Shown here: positions 12,200-22,707 of the stretch, piece after piece
Numbering within the stretch: position 1 is the stretch's first letter
Layout of the letters: every line of letters starts with the position of its first letter
DNA from: Symbiodinium natans
Taxonomy: Eukaryota; Sar; Dinophyceae; Suessiales; Symbiodiniaceae
Direction: 5' to 3'
DNA: 64,000 bases
Assembly: GCA_905221605.1 (NCBI GenBank)
Contig: CAJNDS010002466.1
Location: 310,001-374,000, forward strand
Program-made: the position numbers and the translations under genes
Notes under the pieces: model-generated
Told to the model about the DNA's origin: nothing
The model's input: only the letters and a program-made list of their open reading frames with translations
The model's database searches: none

Positions 12200-13110
12200 T
12201 TTTTGGCTTGATCGTGCTATCCCCCCCAAACGTTTCACGGAACTCTGCCGAGCAGGCTGGGATGATCTTCGAACCATGCGAGCGGGTTTAGACCTCTCAA
12301 CTATGCTCCAGCGGGGTCGGCGGCTTGAGCCGGAGGCTCTTAAATCCGGCCCCCGCGCCGCCCGTGGTCTAAGGGGCGAGCGCCCGAGGCGCCGACCCCG
12401 CCCAAAATTGCTTCAAATTCGCGCGGGGCCCTTCGGGAGGCCTCCAAAACGGCATCCAAGGGGACGCAACACGTGGTGGTGCGAAAAGCACGAAAACCTC
12501 GTAAAAACCATGGGTTTTTACGAAAAACCGAGGCCACAAAACACCCGCAGCACCCCATTAAACCCTCACAAGCGCGCATCATCGGCCCTAGCTTTTTACA
12601 TGGGGCGCGCGCCAGGCCGAAACCACGTTTTTCAAGGTTTGGGGGGGGTACCGGAAGCCCAAAACCAGGCGAGCATCATGAGCATCAGCAGCCCTGGCCC
12701 GCGGGCCCAAGGCAATAAAAAACGCTGAAAAACGCTGAAATCACCGTAAATACCGTGTTTTTATGAGGTTTTTCACGCGTGCCTCCGACCCCCACCCCTG
12801 TTGCCCTTGACCCGCCCCCAAAGTGCGCATCATCGAAACCCACGTCCGGGGGGGGGTCTGCTGATGCTGCTGATGCGCGGGGTCCGGGCGCATCATCGAG
12901 CCATCGCTTCTCTTGGGCTTCGTGGGGGGGTCCGGGCCCACGGCCCAGAGACCCAGCTGATGCTCATGATGCTCGGTTTGGGGGGGTGTTCCAACAGCAG
13001 AAAACCTCGTAAATACCGAGTGTTTTGTACACGGGAAAGAGAAGACAGTGCCAAGGTTCAAGGTTTCGTGCTTTGGGGGGCGGGGGCCGGCCCGTGCCGC
13101 TAGGCCTGAA
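12200..13110. other. GC-rich island with hairpin and GATGCTC motifs
   Basis: No telomere motif for about 900 bp. A perfect hairpin CGTAAAAACC-ATG-GGTTTTTACG lies at 12500-12522, with related AAAACCTCGTAAA sequence near 13001. GATGATGC/CATCATGAGCATCAG-type motifs recur at 12574, 12673, 12823, 12860, 12890 and 12958. The same GCTGATGCTCATGATGCTC motif is at 59107-59280. Open frames (12105-12728 plus) are rich in Pro/Arg and not convincing as protein. Confidence 0.6.
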
Positions 13111-15040
13111 ATTTAGGGCTTAGGGTAGTTGAGGGCGTAAGGCCTCAGGCGAAAGAATGACTTGACCTGCCAGCAGTTCCTTCAGGCTTCAGCTCCAAGG
13201 GGGGATCTTACTCGAGTACTGCGCTGGTTGCCGAGAGCTGCTTGGCATAATCCCGTTTAGGCCATAAACCCTGAACCCTGAAGCAATTTAACCCTAAACC
13301 CTAAGCCCCGAAACCCTAAACCCTAAGCTCTCGCACTGCGGGCACCCATGGGAGCCTCTTCCGCCCGTAGCGCATGGTCTCCTGAAACCACGCGAGTACC
13401 ATGGGTTTGGGGCATTTGAGGTTTAGGGTTTCGGGCCTTCGGGCTGTTTGAGTGAAACCCGAAAACCCTAAACCCTAAACCCTAAACCCTAAACCCCCAA
13501 ACCCTAAACCTTTTTGCTTTCAGGTTATTCGGGTTTCAGGTTTCGGGTTTAGGGTCCCTGCAACTAAGAGATGAGCCTAAACCTCAAAACCCTAAACCCT
13601 GACACTCTGAAGCTTGCATCCTAGTCACACAACCCCGAACCTCTAAACTGCACCCCCCCCCCCCCTCCCCCCAAACCCTAAACCCTAAACCCTAAACCCT
13701 AAACCCCAATCCTACACCCCAAACTCTTGGACGCTCGACTCACAGAGCCTTTAACACCCAAGCACTCAATCCACCCCCTGCCCCCAAAGCCCACTTCGCC
13801 AAGCCCAACTGCCAAAGGCCCTTAACCTCCAACCCCGATATCCCGAAAATTCTGAATCCTAAATCCTAAATCCTAAACCTAAGACCTAAGCCTACGCCCT
13901 AAACCCTAAACCCAGCCCTGAGACGTTGAACTCCTAATTAGGCCCCTACACCACCCAAAACCATAGAACCAAAAACCCTACACCACCCTGAGCCCTTAAC
14001 CCTGACCCTCCTGAACCCTAAACCCTACACCCTAGAACCCTAAAACCGTAAACCCCCTAATAAAGCCCCTAAAGCCCCTGAAGCCCCTAGAACCCTAAAG
14101 CCCTAAACCCCCTTAAAAATCCCCTTTCCCCGGGACCTCCAAAGAGATCTGCCAGGCGCTGTGGAGGCGCAGGGCATGCCAATGAGGCATCCTCAGAGCT
14201 TTGTAGGGTTTATAGGGTTTAGGGTTTAGGGTTTAGGGTGTGGGGTTTAGGGTGTGGGGTTTAGGGTGTGGGGTTTAGGGTGTGGGGTTTAGGGTTTAGG
14301 GTTTAGGGTTCAGGGTTTAGGGGGAGGGGGGGAAGGGGAGGCAGGGTGGGGGGTTGGGGGGATTAGACCGTAGGGTGGTTTGAGGGTTTGGGTCTAGGGT
14401 GTATAGGGTCGTCACATGCACCGCATAGGTCGCTGCGAGTTGGGACTTTTCGGATGTAGGGTTTTTCGGGTTTCGGGTTTAGGCTTGTTTTTTTCGGGTT
14501 AAAGTTTAGGGTTTAACGGTTGTAAGCCAACAAGATTATAAGCCCATAAGCCCCGTAATATCCCCCTATAAGCCCCTAGGCCCTAAACGGCCTTATCCCC
14601 GAAGCCCTCAACCCCTTCCAGGGTTCTGGGGCATCTCTTGTCATTTTTTGTTTTTTTTTTTTTGGGGGGGGGGGGGGGGGGAAATGCAGTTTTTGTTGGG
14701 GAGGGGAGGAGGGGGGTTTTGATTTTTCGCTCTTTGTTGCCTGCTCGGCCCTCTTGGGCCTCTTTGCAGGACCTTTTCAGCCTCTTAAGCCTCACACGGA
14801 CCTTCTGTCTATGCTTAGGGCGTTAAGGTTTAGGGGCGTAGGGTTTAGGGCTCCCAGAATGAAGGCACCCTCCCTAAACCCTAAACCCTAAGCCCTAAGC
14901 CCGAAGCCCTTAACCCTAAACCCTAACCCCAAACCGCCCCCCCCTCCCCACCCGCACTTTGTTTACCATCTCTGCCTTCCCGTCCACCCCAAAGGTTCGT
15001 GAGCTTAGGGTTTAATAGAGGGTTTGGGGTTTGTAGGGTT
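13110..15040. repeat. Telomere-motif mosaic
   Basis: Alternating CCCTAAA (13453-13503, 13672-13710, 13860-14130 degenerate) and TTTAGGG (14213-14310) blocks. Within 14220-14290 the variant GGGTGTGGGGTTTA is tandemly repeated. A T-run/G-run junction lies at 14649-14681. No gene seen. Confidence 0.8.
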
Positions 15041-15047
15041 CATATGC

Positions 15048-15145
15048 GTAGTTCTCTAAATTAGGGTCCCTTTTTGGGTCCTATATGTAGTACAGCACCC
15101 TTGCAAGAAGGACCTGAAAAGGGACCTGATTTAAAGAGCTACCTA
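15048..15145 (+). mobile_element. Family E inverted-repeat element, copy 1
   Basis: Left end TAGTTCTCTAAATTAGGGTC, right end whose reverse complement is TAGCTCTTTAAATCAGGTCC. The interior contains CCTATATGTAGTACAGCACC. It lies 15 bp from the family D copy at 15160. A half copy is at 48814. Confidence 0.75.
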
Positions 15146-15159
15146 TACTTGGAGGTTCG

Positions 15160-15274
15160 AATACTGATTAACCAATTATAACTGTACTTACAACCCACTT
15201 ATAAGCCCCTTAAGTGCCCCAATATGGTTATAATTTGGGTTATAAGCACTGTTAGAATTGGTTAATAAGTACCC
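15160..15274 (+). mobile_element. Family D inverted-repeat element, copy 1
   Basis: Long inverted ends: TTAACCAATTATAACTGTAC on the left, and on the right a sequence whose reverse complement is TTAACCAATTCTAACAGTGC. They enclose TAAGCCCCTTAAGTGCCCCA. The copy at 17511 has the same core inverted. Confidence 0.85.
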
Positions 15275-15536
15275 TGAAACCTAAACCCTAAACCCTAAAC
15301 CCTAAACCCCAAACCCCAAACCCTAAACCCTAAATCCTAAACCCTGAACCTTTGAGTATGGGTTCCGTGTTGACGAACCCCCGAGCTGACAAGGTGCAGG
15401 GGCACCTGGCCATCGAGCGCCTGGCTCTTCTGGCTTTAGGGTCTTCTTTAGGGCTCTTGGGGTGCTTTTAGGGTTTTTAGGGGTTTTAGGGTTTTTAGGG
15501 GGTTTAGGGTTTTTAGGGGGTTCTTGGGGTGTTAGG
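15275..15536. repeat. Telomere-type DNA with one small island
   Basis: A CCCTAAA run (15280-15345) is followed by an island (15355-15435) open on both strands (plus: RADKVQGHLAIERLALLAL; minus: KSQALDGQVPLHLVSSGV), then degenerate TTTTTAGGG units. Confidence 0.7.
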
Positions 15537-15772
15537 GCGTCGAAAGCCCTGCTCGAATCTGCCGGTGCTTCGGGCTTTTCTTTTTTCACCCATACACTTG
15601 GCCGAATTGTGCCGTCGCGAAGCATAATGGCCCAGACTTGGCGACCCATTCGCATGGTTGTCTGGGTGCCAGATATGCCCTAAGCCCCGTTCTCCAGGTC
15701 GCCGTGGGTCAGACCGTCGGTGAGGACCAGGCCGCCAATGTTGAGCCTCTGCACCCTTTTGAAGAAGTTCAG
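15537..15772 (-). CDS. Two linked exon candidates, unknown protein
   Basis: On the minus strand 15772-15686 reads LNFFKRVQRLNIGGLVLTDG then LTHGDLENG. 15661-15537 reads TTMRMGRQVWAIMLRDGTIR then PSVWVKKEKPEAPADSSRAF. The two are in the same phase but separated by 24 bases (15662-15685) containing a TAG. These 24 bases start GC and end AG, so they could be removed in frame, though 24 bases is very short for an intron. An alternative is two decayed fragments. The upstream border CTTCTTCAAAAG could be the real acceptor. Both halves have protein-like composition. No family is recognised. Confidence 0.4.
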
Positions 15773-16849
15773 GGCTATTCGGGTTTGGGGTTTTTGGGGC
15801 AATTTAGGGCGTTTAGGGTTTTGAGGGTTTTTAGGGTTTGTAGAGCTTTTAGGGTGTTTGGGGCTTTGGGGTTTTTGGGGTTTTCGGGCATTAGGAGTTT
15901 TAGAGGCGTTCTAGGGTTTTAGGGTTTTTTAGCGTTTTTGGGGTTGTCGGGCATTAGAGTTCTTTTGAGGTTTTAGCGTTCAAGGGCTTTATTTAGGGTT
16001 TTGGGGTTTTGGGGCGTTAGGATTTTAGGGTTTTAGGGCATTACGACTCTTTAGGGTTTTGGGGTTCATTTTGGGGTTTTGGGGGTTTACGGATTTAAGA
16101 GTTTAGGGCTTATGCGGCTTCGGGTTTAGGGTTTAAGGGTTTAGGGTTTTGGGGTGTACGATTGAATTTATGGATTGTAAAGGCTTCGAGGGTTAAGGGC
16201 TCAGTCTTCAGAGGTAAGGCCCTAAGAGAACCCTAAACCCTAAAACGGTCCCTAAGAGCAAAGTGATACTGTCCTAAACCCTAAACCCCAAATGCCCTAA
16301 ACGCTAAACCCTAAATGCTAAACCCTAAACCCCAAACCCTAGATGCCCTAAACCCTTTTGCTTTGCCACAGAACGGCCGAGGCCTGTTATCGATTACTGA
16401 AAATGTGGTGCTCGGAGTGCCGAAGTGGGTGGATAGGGTTTAAGCTTTGGTTTAGAGTGTGGGGGGTTCAGGGCTTTTGAAAGTTTAGAAACTGTAGGAG
16501 GGAGCGGAATGAAACCATTTTTGCCAGGGGGGAGGGGGGGCAGGGGGGGGAGAGATATTGGGACAAACCCTGAGGGTATTGGGTGTTTAGGGAAGACAGG
16601 GCAACCCTAAACCCTAAAACCCTAAAACCCTCAAACCCTCAGACCCTAAAACCCCTAAAACCTCAAAACGATAAACGCCAAGACCCTAACACCCTAAAAC
16701 CCAAAAACCCTAAAACCCTAAAAATCCTAAAACCTCATAACGATAAACCCTAAAACCCCAAAACCCTAACACCCTACAACCCTAAAACCCTAAAACCCTA
16801 ACCCCGCAGGGTAACCCCAAACCCTAAACCACTAAAACCCTAAACCCTA

Positions 16850-16930
16850 AGGGTAAAGAGAGGGCTGCACCTTGTCGTCATAGCTCAGGAGCTTCGAAGC
16901 CATATGGGCCCACCTGGTCTTTCTCGTTCC
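16850..16930 (-). CDS. Exon candidate
   Basis: Minus-strand island that begins after CCCTCAATCCAG (acceptor) and reads TRKTRWAHMASKLLSYDDKV then QPSLY before entering telomere-type sequence. No good GT donor is visible. The frame offset by one also reads acceptably until a stop. Product unknown. Confidence 0.28.
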
Positions 16931-17208
16931 CTGGATTGAGGGTGTCCAGGGTTTAGGGTTTAGGGTTCTTAGGGCTGTTTATATGGCTTCATGGCCTAAA
17001 TCCTAAACCCTAAATCCTAAACCCTAAACCCTAAGGCATCCTTCAAGGCATGGCCTCAGAAACCCTCTCAAAGCCTCAAACCCAGCCCGAAACCCAAAAT
17101 CGCCCTACACCCTAAACCCTAAACCCGAAACCCTAAACCCTCACAGTAAACCCTAAACCCTAAACCCCCCAAAACCCCTGAAACTATGACTTTCAGCCCC
17201 CCAAGCCC

Positions 17209-17313
17209 CTAAAATTGAAGCCCATCCCCTCCCCTGTAGGCACTGGGCCCTAAACCCTAAACCCCAAAAAGCCCCCAAAATGGAGCCCATCCCCTCCCAT
17301 GTAGGCACTGGCC
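17209..17313 (+). repeat. Duplicated 43-bp island within telomere motifs
   Basis: CCCATCCCCTCCC.TGTAGGC with its flanks occurs at 17209-17251 and again at 17271-17313. The copies are separated only by CTAAACCCTAAACCCCAAA-type sequence. Confidence 0.8.
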
Positions 17314-17510
17314 CAGGCCTGTGATGGACAATCTCCGAGTCGCTGAGGTCCAGCTCGACATCGCTGTGCCTGAGGGGGTCTTCTCAAGGTTTAGGGTTTA
17401 GGGTTTAGGGTTTCGGGTTTGGGGTTTAGGGTTTAGGGTTTAGGGTTTAGGGTTTAGGGTCAGGGCTAGGGAGCCCCATTTCCATGAGAACCCCAAACCC
17501 TATTTGGAAC

Positions 17511-17633
17511 CTCATTGTGCTTCTCAACCCATTATAACTGTACTTACACACTAATCATAACCATATTGGGGCACTTAAGGGGCTTAGAATTTGGGTGAGA
17601 AGTACAGTTATAGTTGGTGAATAAGTACCCTGA
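17511..17633 (-). mobile_element. Family D inverted-repeat element, copy 2
   Basis: The ends match copy 1 (CCCATTATAACTGTACTTAC on the left; the right end's reverse complement contains CCAACTATAACTGTACTTCT). The core AACCATATTGGGGCACTTAA is the reverse complement of the copy 1 core, so this copy lies in the opposite orientation. Confidence 0.85.
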
Positions 17634-18342
17634 GTTTGGAGCTTCAGAGTTTCGGGCTTTAGGGTTTTAGGGGGTTGCCTAGACCCTCAACCCCCAACGG
17701 TTTGGCGACGCAGCCGCTCGGGCGATGTGGTTCATGTCTTACGAAAAGGTTTCATTGGTGGTTCTGGTTCCCTGTTACCAGTAGGGAGCCCTTGCATTTA
17801 GGGTGGCCAGGAGGGCCTATAGGGAAGTTCAGGGTATCGATCTGTGGGCACGTGGCCTCCTAAACCCTAAACCCTAAACCCCTAACCCCCTAAACCCTAA
17901 ACCCAAAACCAACGCAAGCTCTCGGCTTTAGGGTTTATAGGGTTGAGGGTTTAAAGGAGCCTCAGGTCCCCAGAAGCCCCACACTCCCCGCATACCTTCA
18001 ACCCTGGACTGCGATTTGCTTGCGATCATCCCCCCCCCCCCCCCCGGCCCAAAAAAAATGAAAAAACAAAGAACACATTCTTCCTTGTAAGGGCAGGGAT
18101 TGTTGTCTTTTGCTTTGTTTTTTTTTTGGGGAGGGGTTCTTAAGCAAACAGTAGTAAAAAGAAGCCCTAAACCCTAAACCCTAAACCCTAAACCCTAACC
18201 CCTAAACCCTAAAACCACCCAAAAAGACCCCCCAAGGCCCCCCAGCGCCCCGAGAGAGTTTCAGAGCCGACGTTGAGCTCAGGGGCGAGGCGACCTCCTG
18301 ACCGGAAACGGAGCGGCGGAAGTCCTGATGAGAGGGTTCTGG
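17634..18342. repeat. Telomere-type mosaic with unique pieces
   Basis: Unique stretch 17690-17860, a poly-C run at 18030-18046, a T-run/G-run junction with TTCTTAAGCAAACAGTAGT at 18117-18156 (also found at 30970-31010), and CCCTAAA units at 18165-18205. The island 18240-18335 is GC-rich. No gene assigned. Confidence 0.65.
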
Positions 18343-18484
18343 TTTAGGGTTTAGGGTTTAGGGTTTAGGGTTTAGGGTTTAGGGTTTAGGGTTTAGGGTT
18401 TAGGGTTTAGGGTTTAGGGTTTAGGGTTTAGGGTTTAGGGTTTAGGGTTTAGGGTTTAGGTTTAGGGTTTAGGGTTTAGGGTTT
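18343..18484 (+). repeat. TTTAGGG array, about 20 units
   Basis: The longest near-perfect array in the window. One unit has lost a G (TTTAGG at about 18457). It degrades into TTTAAGGCTTAGGG at its right edge. Confidence 0.98.
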
Positions 18485-18666
18485 AAGGCTTAGGGCTTAG
18501 GGTGTGGGGTTTGGGGTTCAGGGTTTCGACTTCGTTCCGGAATATGCCTCCCTCAAAAACGCAAGAGCTCTAGCGCTTGTTGAGGGGGTAGAAGGGGCAT
18601 GCAAGTTGGAGGGAGGAACCGGGGAGGAGCTTTTTAGTCATGAATTTTATCTTGGCTGATTTAGGA

Positions 18667-18760
18667 GGGTAGCTATAAATTAAACTATTAGCTGCCTTAC
18701 TAAGAAACCCAATAACCCCAAAAAAGGTAAGGATCTAAAGTTACGGTAAAGTACCACAAA
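18667..18760 (+). mobile_element. Family F element, copy 1
   Basis: Shares GGTAGCTA, AAGAAACCCAATAA.CCC, GGATCTAAAGTTAC and AGTACCACAAAG with 56661-56758. A short inverted pair around TAGCTATAAAT...ATTAGCT opens it. Confidence 0.75.
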
Positions 18761-19139
18761 GTTATAAGGCCTCCTTCTCGAGTCCGGTCTGGAGCTCTGC
18801 CCTAAATCCACCAGCTGAATGAGCAAGGGTCGTGTACCCTCACCTGCCAAATGGTAAAAAAAAAAAAACTGCAAAAAACCAAGTGTAAAAAAGCCGTTGA
18901 AGCCTTGAGGTGCGCACGAATTACCTCTCAGCTGTCTCTGGGCCCTGAACAAAATTCTGAGCAAATTCGTAGGTAAAAAGCCCAAAACACAAAAACAAAA
19001 ACATCTCCGCCCCAGTTTAGCAGGCAACGTGGACCCACCGAAGCCAACCGGAAGCCCCAAAACCACCCAACCAAACAAAGCTAACAGGTATGCCCGGATG
19101 AACCGGCAAAAGCAAAACCCTGAAAACCTAACCGTCAAC
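18761..19139. other. Telomere-free unique stretch
   Basis: About 380 bp with no telomere motif and moderate GC. Minus-strand frames are open (18680-19138, rich in Phe/Leu), but this is probably a by-product of A/T-rich composition. A 12-base A run lies at 18857-18868. Confidence 0.4.
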
Positions 19140-19252
19140 TTGGGATGTTCCTCCTTATACTTAACAGTCCTTAATGAGGATTACTATCGGGGGCACAAGA
19201 ATCCCTATTTTAAGGACTGTTAGAATAGGGGGGGGGGGGGGGGGCATCCCAA
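19140..19252 (+). mobile_element. Family A element, copy 2, with poly-G end
   Basis: The left end is TTGGGATGTTCCTCCTTATA with inner AACAGTCCTTAATGAGGATT. The right inner repeat is AAGGACTGTTAGAATA. The right terminal repeat, normally AAGGGGGAACATCCCAA, is replaced by a run of about 20 G followed by CATCCCAA. The homopolymer is therefore an expansion within the element terminus. Confidence 0.85.
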
Positions 19253-21556
19253 TCCTATACCCTCAGCAAGCGCCTCGCCACCGGCGGCGGTGCGCAGCAG
19301 CTGCAGCTGATGCCTCGAAAAAAGAAGGCCGAACAAAATAGAAAAACAAACGAATGAGTGTCAAACGAATAGGGTTTGGGGCTTGGGGTTTAGGGCCTAG
19401 GGTTAAGGGCTTGGGATTTGGGCTCCATGAAATTTGGGTGGCGAAGAAAGCCACGGTTCTGTCAAAATTGCTTCCTTGGGCTCCCCCCCCAAAAAAAAAA
19501 ACCCAAAACCCTAAAGCCCAAACAAGCCCAAAAACTCTGCAAACCCTAAACCCTATAAACCCTAAACATCCCGAAACCCTGGACCCTTCACCCAAACCCT
19601 ACCCCCGCTTGGAAACAACAGGAAAGGACTAAGGGTTCTAGCGGGATCCCAATGGATTTAGGCCTTTTTCATTTCATTGCGGACATGTCCCGCAATAGGG
19701 GCACTTCAATTGTGGCGCAATCCCTTTGAAGGACCCCCTCCCCCAAGAGTTGCAAACCCCCATGCAGAGTCTGGAGTTTAGGGTTTAGAACTTAAGTCTA
19801 TAAACCCTAAACCCTATAAACCCTAAACCCTAAACCCTGAACCCTAAACCCTAAAGCCTAAAGCCAAAACCCTAAACCCTAAACCCTAGGGTTTGGGGCT
19901 TGGCTGGTTCCCGGAGCCTCAGCGTGAGGTTCGTCACCCGCAGATGCTGCGTGGACGCGCGGTGCTTCCTGGGAGCATGGGCCGGGTTTGCACCCTCAAG
20001 GCTGCTTTAGGGTTTAGGGTTTAGGGTTTAGGGTTTAGGGTTTAGGGTTTAGGGTTTACGGTAACTATTGCCCTCCCGGCATGTATACCTTGAAGGGCTC
20101 CTCTTCCCGTACCACCCACCCCCCACCCAAATGTATACAGTAGTAGAATGCCCGTGCGAGAGGGTGTCACCCTAAACCCTAAACCCTAAACCCTAAGCCC
20201 TAAACCCCCAAACCCTACACCCTAAACCCTAAACCCTCAACCTCAAACCCTAGAACCCCAAAGCTTCCCACTCCAAGCATCTGCAAGAGTGCGGCCCGGA
20301 GGGAGCTGAACTGCTGGCTCAGGTACCTTAGCTCAGTAGGCAGACGGCCAAGCATTTTTCCACCAAAACCCTAAACCCTAAACCCTAAACCCTAAACCCT
20401 GAACCCTAAACCCTAAACCTTGGGGCTCGATCCCCTCACTTCCCGGCCTTTGGGGTCCTCATTTTCATCAGCTACAGGTCCGACACCTCCAAAACAGGTT
20501 TAGGGTGCAGGGCGTAGGGCCTAGGGTTTCGGGTTTAGGGTTATTTCGGGTTTGGGGCTTGGAGTTTAGGGTAGGTGGGCGCAGGCCCACCCCTCACCCG
20601 AACTTGGGGAAGTCTTCTGTCCTCACAGCTCTCGGTTAGCCCCCACGAAGCCCTCCGAAAAACATGTTCCTAAATGGATCCTCGCAAACCCGATGAGGAA
20701 AGATATTAAGTCTTCCAAGCGCCTAAACCCTAAACCCTAAACCCTAGACCCTAGACCCTAGACCCTAAACCCTAAACCCTAAACCCTAAACCCTAGCCCT
20801 AAACCCTAAACCCCAAAAACCAGCCCAGAACTGCAGCCCCCGAGCTGTTCAAACGTCTCCTGGCCCGGTGCGGTCGACTCCGTGCGTGAGCGCGCCATGG
20901 CAGCGCTTGGTTCGGGGGGTTGGGGGGGTAGGGTTTAGGGTTAAGGGTTTAGGGTTTAGGGTTTGGGGTTTAGGGTTTAGGGTTTGGGGTTTAGGGTTTA
21001 GGGCGGGGGTCAAAATGCTGTCTCAGAGGGGTCTTGGGAGGGCCCCTGGAACCCCCCTTACTTCAAAGTCGAGCACTTCATTCTTCACAAGGACGCCCCG
21101 ACAAAGTGGGAGTTGTATGGGTTTCTGCCTACTTTTGGGTGTTTCTGCGGGTGTTCGGGCTGCTTTTGTATGGGCTCTAGGATACTTAAGGCTCGAGCCT
21201 CCGCCTAAAGCAAATGTTCAGAGGCTTTGCATCGGAAGAAAACCCTAAGCACCCAAACCCAAGCCCTGGAACCCCCAAACCCTCAAGGGGCTGGGGGAGG
21301 TGCGGATCCGTATGATGCCCCTAAACTTTCCCATATATATATATATAACATTCTTATACTATACCCCAAGGTCATTCCCCCCCTCCTCCTTCAGGCTGCC
21401 AACCAAACCCTCAAGCACAAAAGGGGTCTATAGGGATGATTTTCAATACCGGGAATCGAGATACCACTTTGCATGCTCGCCCTTCAGCACCGGCAACCCC
21501 CTCTCAGGGATTCAGGGGCTTAGGGAGTGTGCGAGCCTCATGCTCTCCTGTGAAGG
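19253..21556. repeat. Telomere-motif mosaic
   Basis: A perfect TTTAGGG array at 20005-20058, CCCTAAA runs at 20172-20240, 20365-20420 and 20725-20812, and TTTAGGG-type DNA at 20930-21003. Islands at 19260-19330, 19905-20000, 20250-20360, 20830-20920 and 21010-21240 are GC-rich and short. None gives a strand-specific coding signal I trust. A 14-bp palindrome AAACCCTAGGGTTT at 19881-19894 marks an orientation switch. Confidence 0.75.
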
Positions 21557-21665
21557 CTGGATGTTCTCTCTTATACTAACAGCCCTTCATGGGGATTCCA
21601 GTATTTCCTCTAACAATGATCCCTTAAGTCCCTTGAGGACTTGTAGAAAAAGGGGGAACATCCCA
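21557..21665 (+). mobile_element. Family A element, copy 3 (degenerate)
   Basis: Left CTGGATGTTCTCTCTTATAC, right end reverse complement CTGGGATGTTCCCCCTTTTT. The inner pair AACAGCCCTTCATGGGGATT remains visible. The most diverged copy. Confidence 0.7.
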
Positions 21666-21696
21666 GGAAGGACTCTGCAAGGCTTGTTTGGGCCTG

Positions 21697-21720
21697 CCCC
21701 CCCCCCCCCCCCCCCCCCCC
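21697..21720. repeat. Poly-C tract (about 24 C)
   Basis: An uninterrupted C run directly downstream of a family A copy. Confidence 0.95.
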
Positions 21721-22600
21721 TCCCCTTACACCGCCCGGGTCTTCATAGTCTTGCACCAACGCGTACCCCTAGGTAGGACCCCCTAAACCCCAAGCCCTAA
21801 ACCCCTCAAACCCTCAACCAGGTAACCAGGGACCCGAAGCCGCTTCAAATTTAAACTCTAAGCAGAAATATCCCGAAACCCTAAACCCTAAACCCTAAAC
21901 CCCAAACCCTGAAGGAGGGGGAAGCCTTGGGAGCTGAGAGTCGGAACTCGCCCCAGATCTGGCGCTCCTGGCAGGCCGAGGCAGCCTTTTGAAACCCCCC
22001 ATTCTTGACAGGGGTTTAGGGTTTAGGGTTTAGGGTTTAGGGTTTAGGGTTTAGGGCTCAGGGTGCTTTAGGAGTTTAGGAGTTTGAGGTCATTTTTGAT
22101 AGGTTTTGGGTTGAGGGCTTACGGGTTTAGAGCTTAGGGTTTAGGAGTTGAGGGGGGGGTTGAGGAGTTGAGGGGTTTAGGGTTCAGGGTTCGGGTTTAG
22201 ATAGCTTAGGGCTGAGGGTTTGGGGGTTCAGGGTTAAGGGTTTTGGGTTTGTAAGATTTAGGGCTTAGGGCACAGGCTGACGGGCTTGGGCGGTTCAGAG
22301 GTCTAGAGGTTCGGGTTTGGGGCTTAGAGCTCGGGGTTTGGGGTTGCCCAGCCCCTCTGCGCCCTCCAGCAATTGCGGTGCTCTTATGCAAGAGCACGAG
22401 GCCAGAATACCCTCAGCCCTTAGCCCTAAACCTCGCAGGTAGGGCCTAGGGCTTAGGATTGTTTAGGGTTACTGCGGGGCTGTTCAGGCTTGAGGGGTTT
22501 TTAGGGATTTTAGGGCCTAGGGCTTAAGACGCCACTTTCTTTGCATGAACGCAAGGTCCAGCCTCGAGCCCTCTTTTTCGTGCGCAGTTTAGGGTGTCAG
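21721..22600. repeat. Telomere-motif mosaic
   Basis: CCCTAAA units at 21880-21905, a TTTAGGG array at 22014-22058, and degenerate TTTAGGG/TTGAGGG DNA to 22340 and 22430-22530. No gene seen. Confidence 0.75.
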
Positions 22601-22707
22601 TTGGGATGTTCCTCCCTTATGCTAACATCTCCTTAATGAAAAATGATAGTACCCCCCCGATTAGAATCCCTATTCAGGACTGTTAGTGCAAGGGGGGAAC
22701 ATCCCAA
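22601..22707 (+). mobile_element. Family A element, copy 4
   Basis: TTGGGATGTTCCTCCCTTAT on the left and AAGGGGGGAACATCCCAA on the right. The inner AACATCTCCTTAATGA and TATTCAGGACTGTTAG can pair. Confidence 0.85.

Larger units (their letters stand above)
15780..17510. repeat. Degenerate TTTTAGGG / CCCTAAAA mosaic
   Basis: 15780-16200 is a nearly continuous run of imperfect TTTTAGGG/TTTGGGG units. 16590-16860 is the complementary type (CCCTAAAAC). An exon-like island lies at 16850-16930, and a perfect TTTAGGG array at 17391-17461. Degeneration is much greater than in the perfect arrays, which suggests greater age. Confidence 0.8.

Noticed and set aside
12105-12728. 207-codon plus-strand open frame
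   Set aside because: Starts in a poly-C tract, is Pro/Arg-rich throughout and overlaps equally open minus frames.
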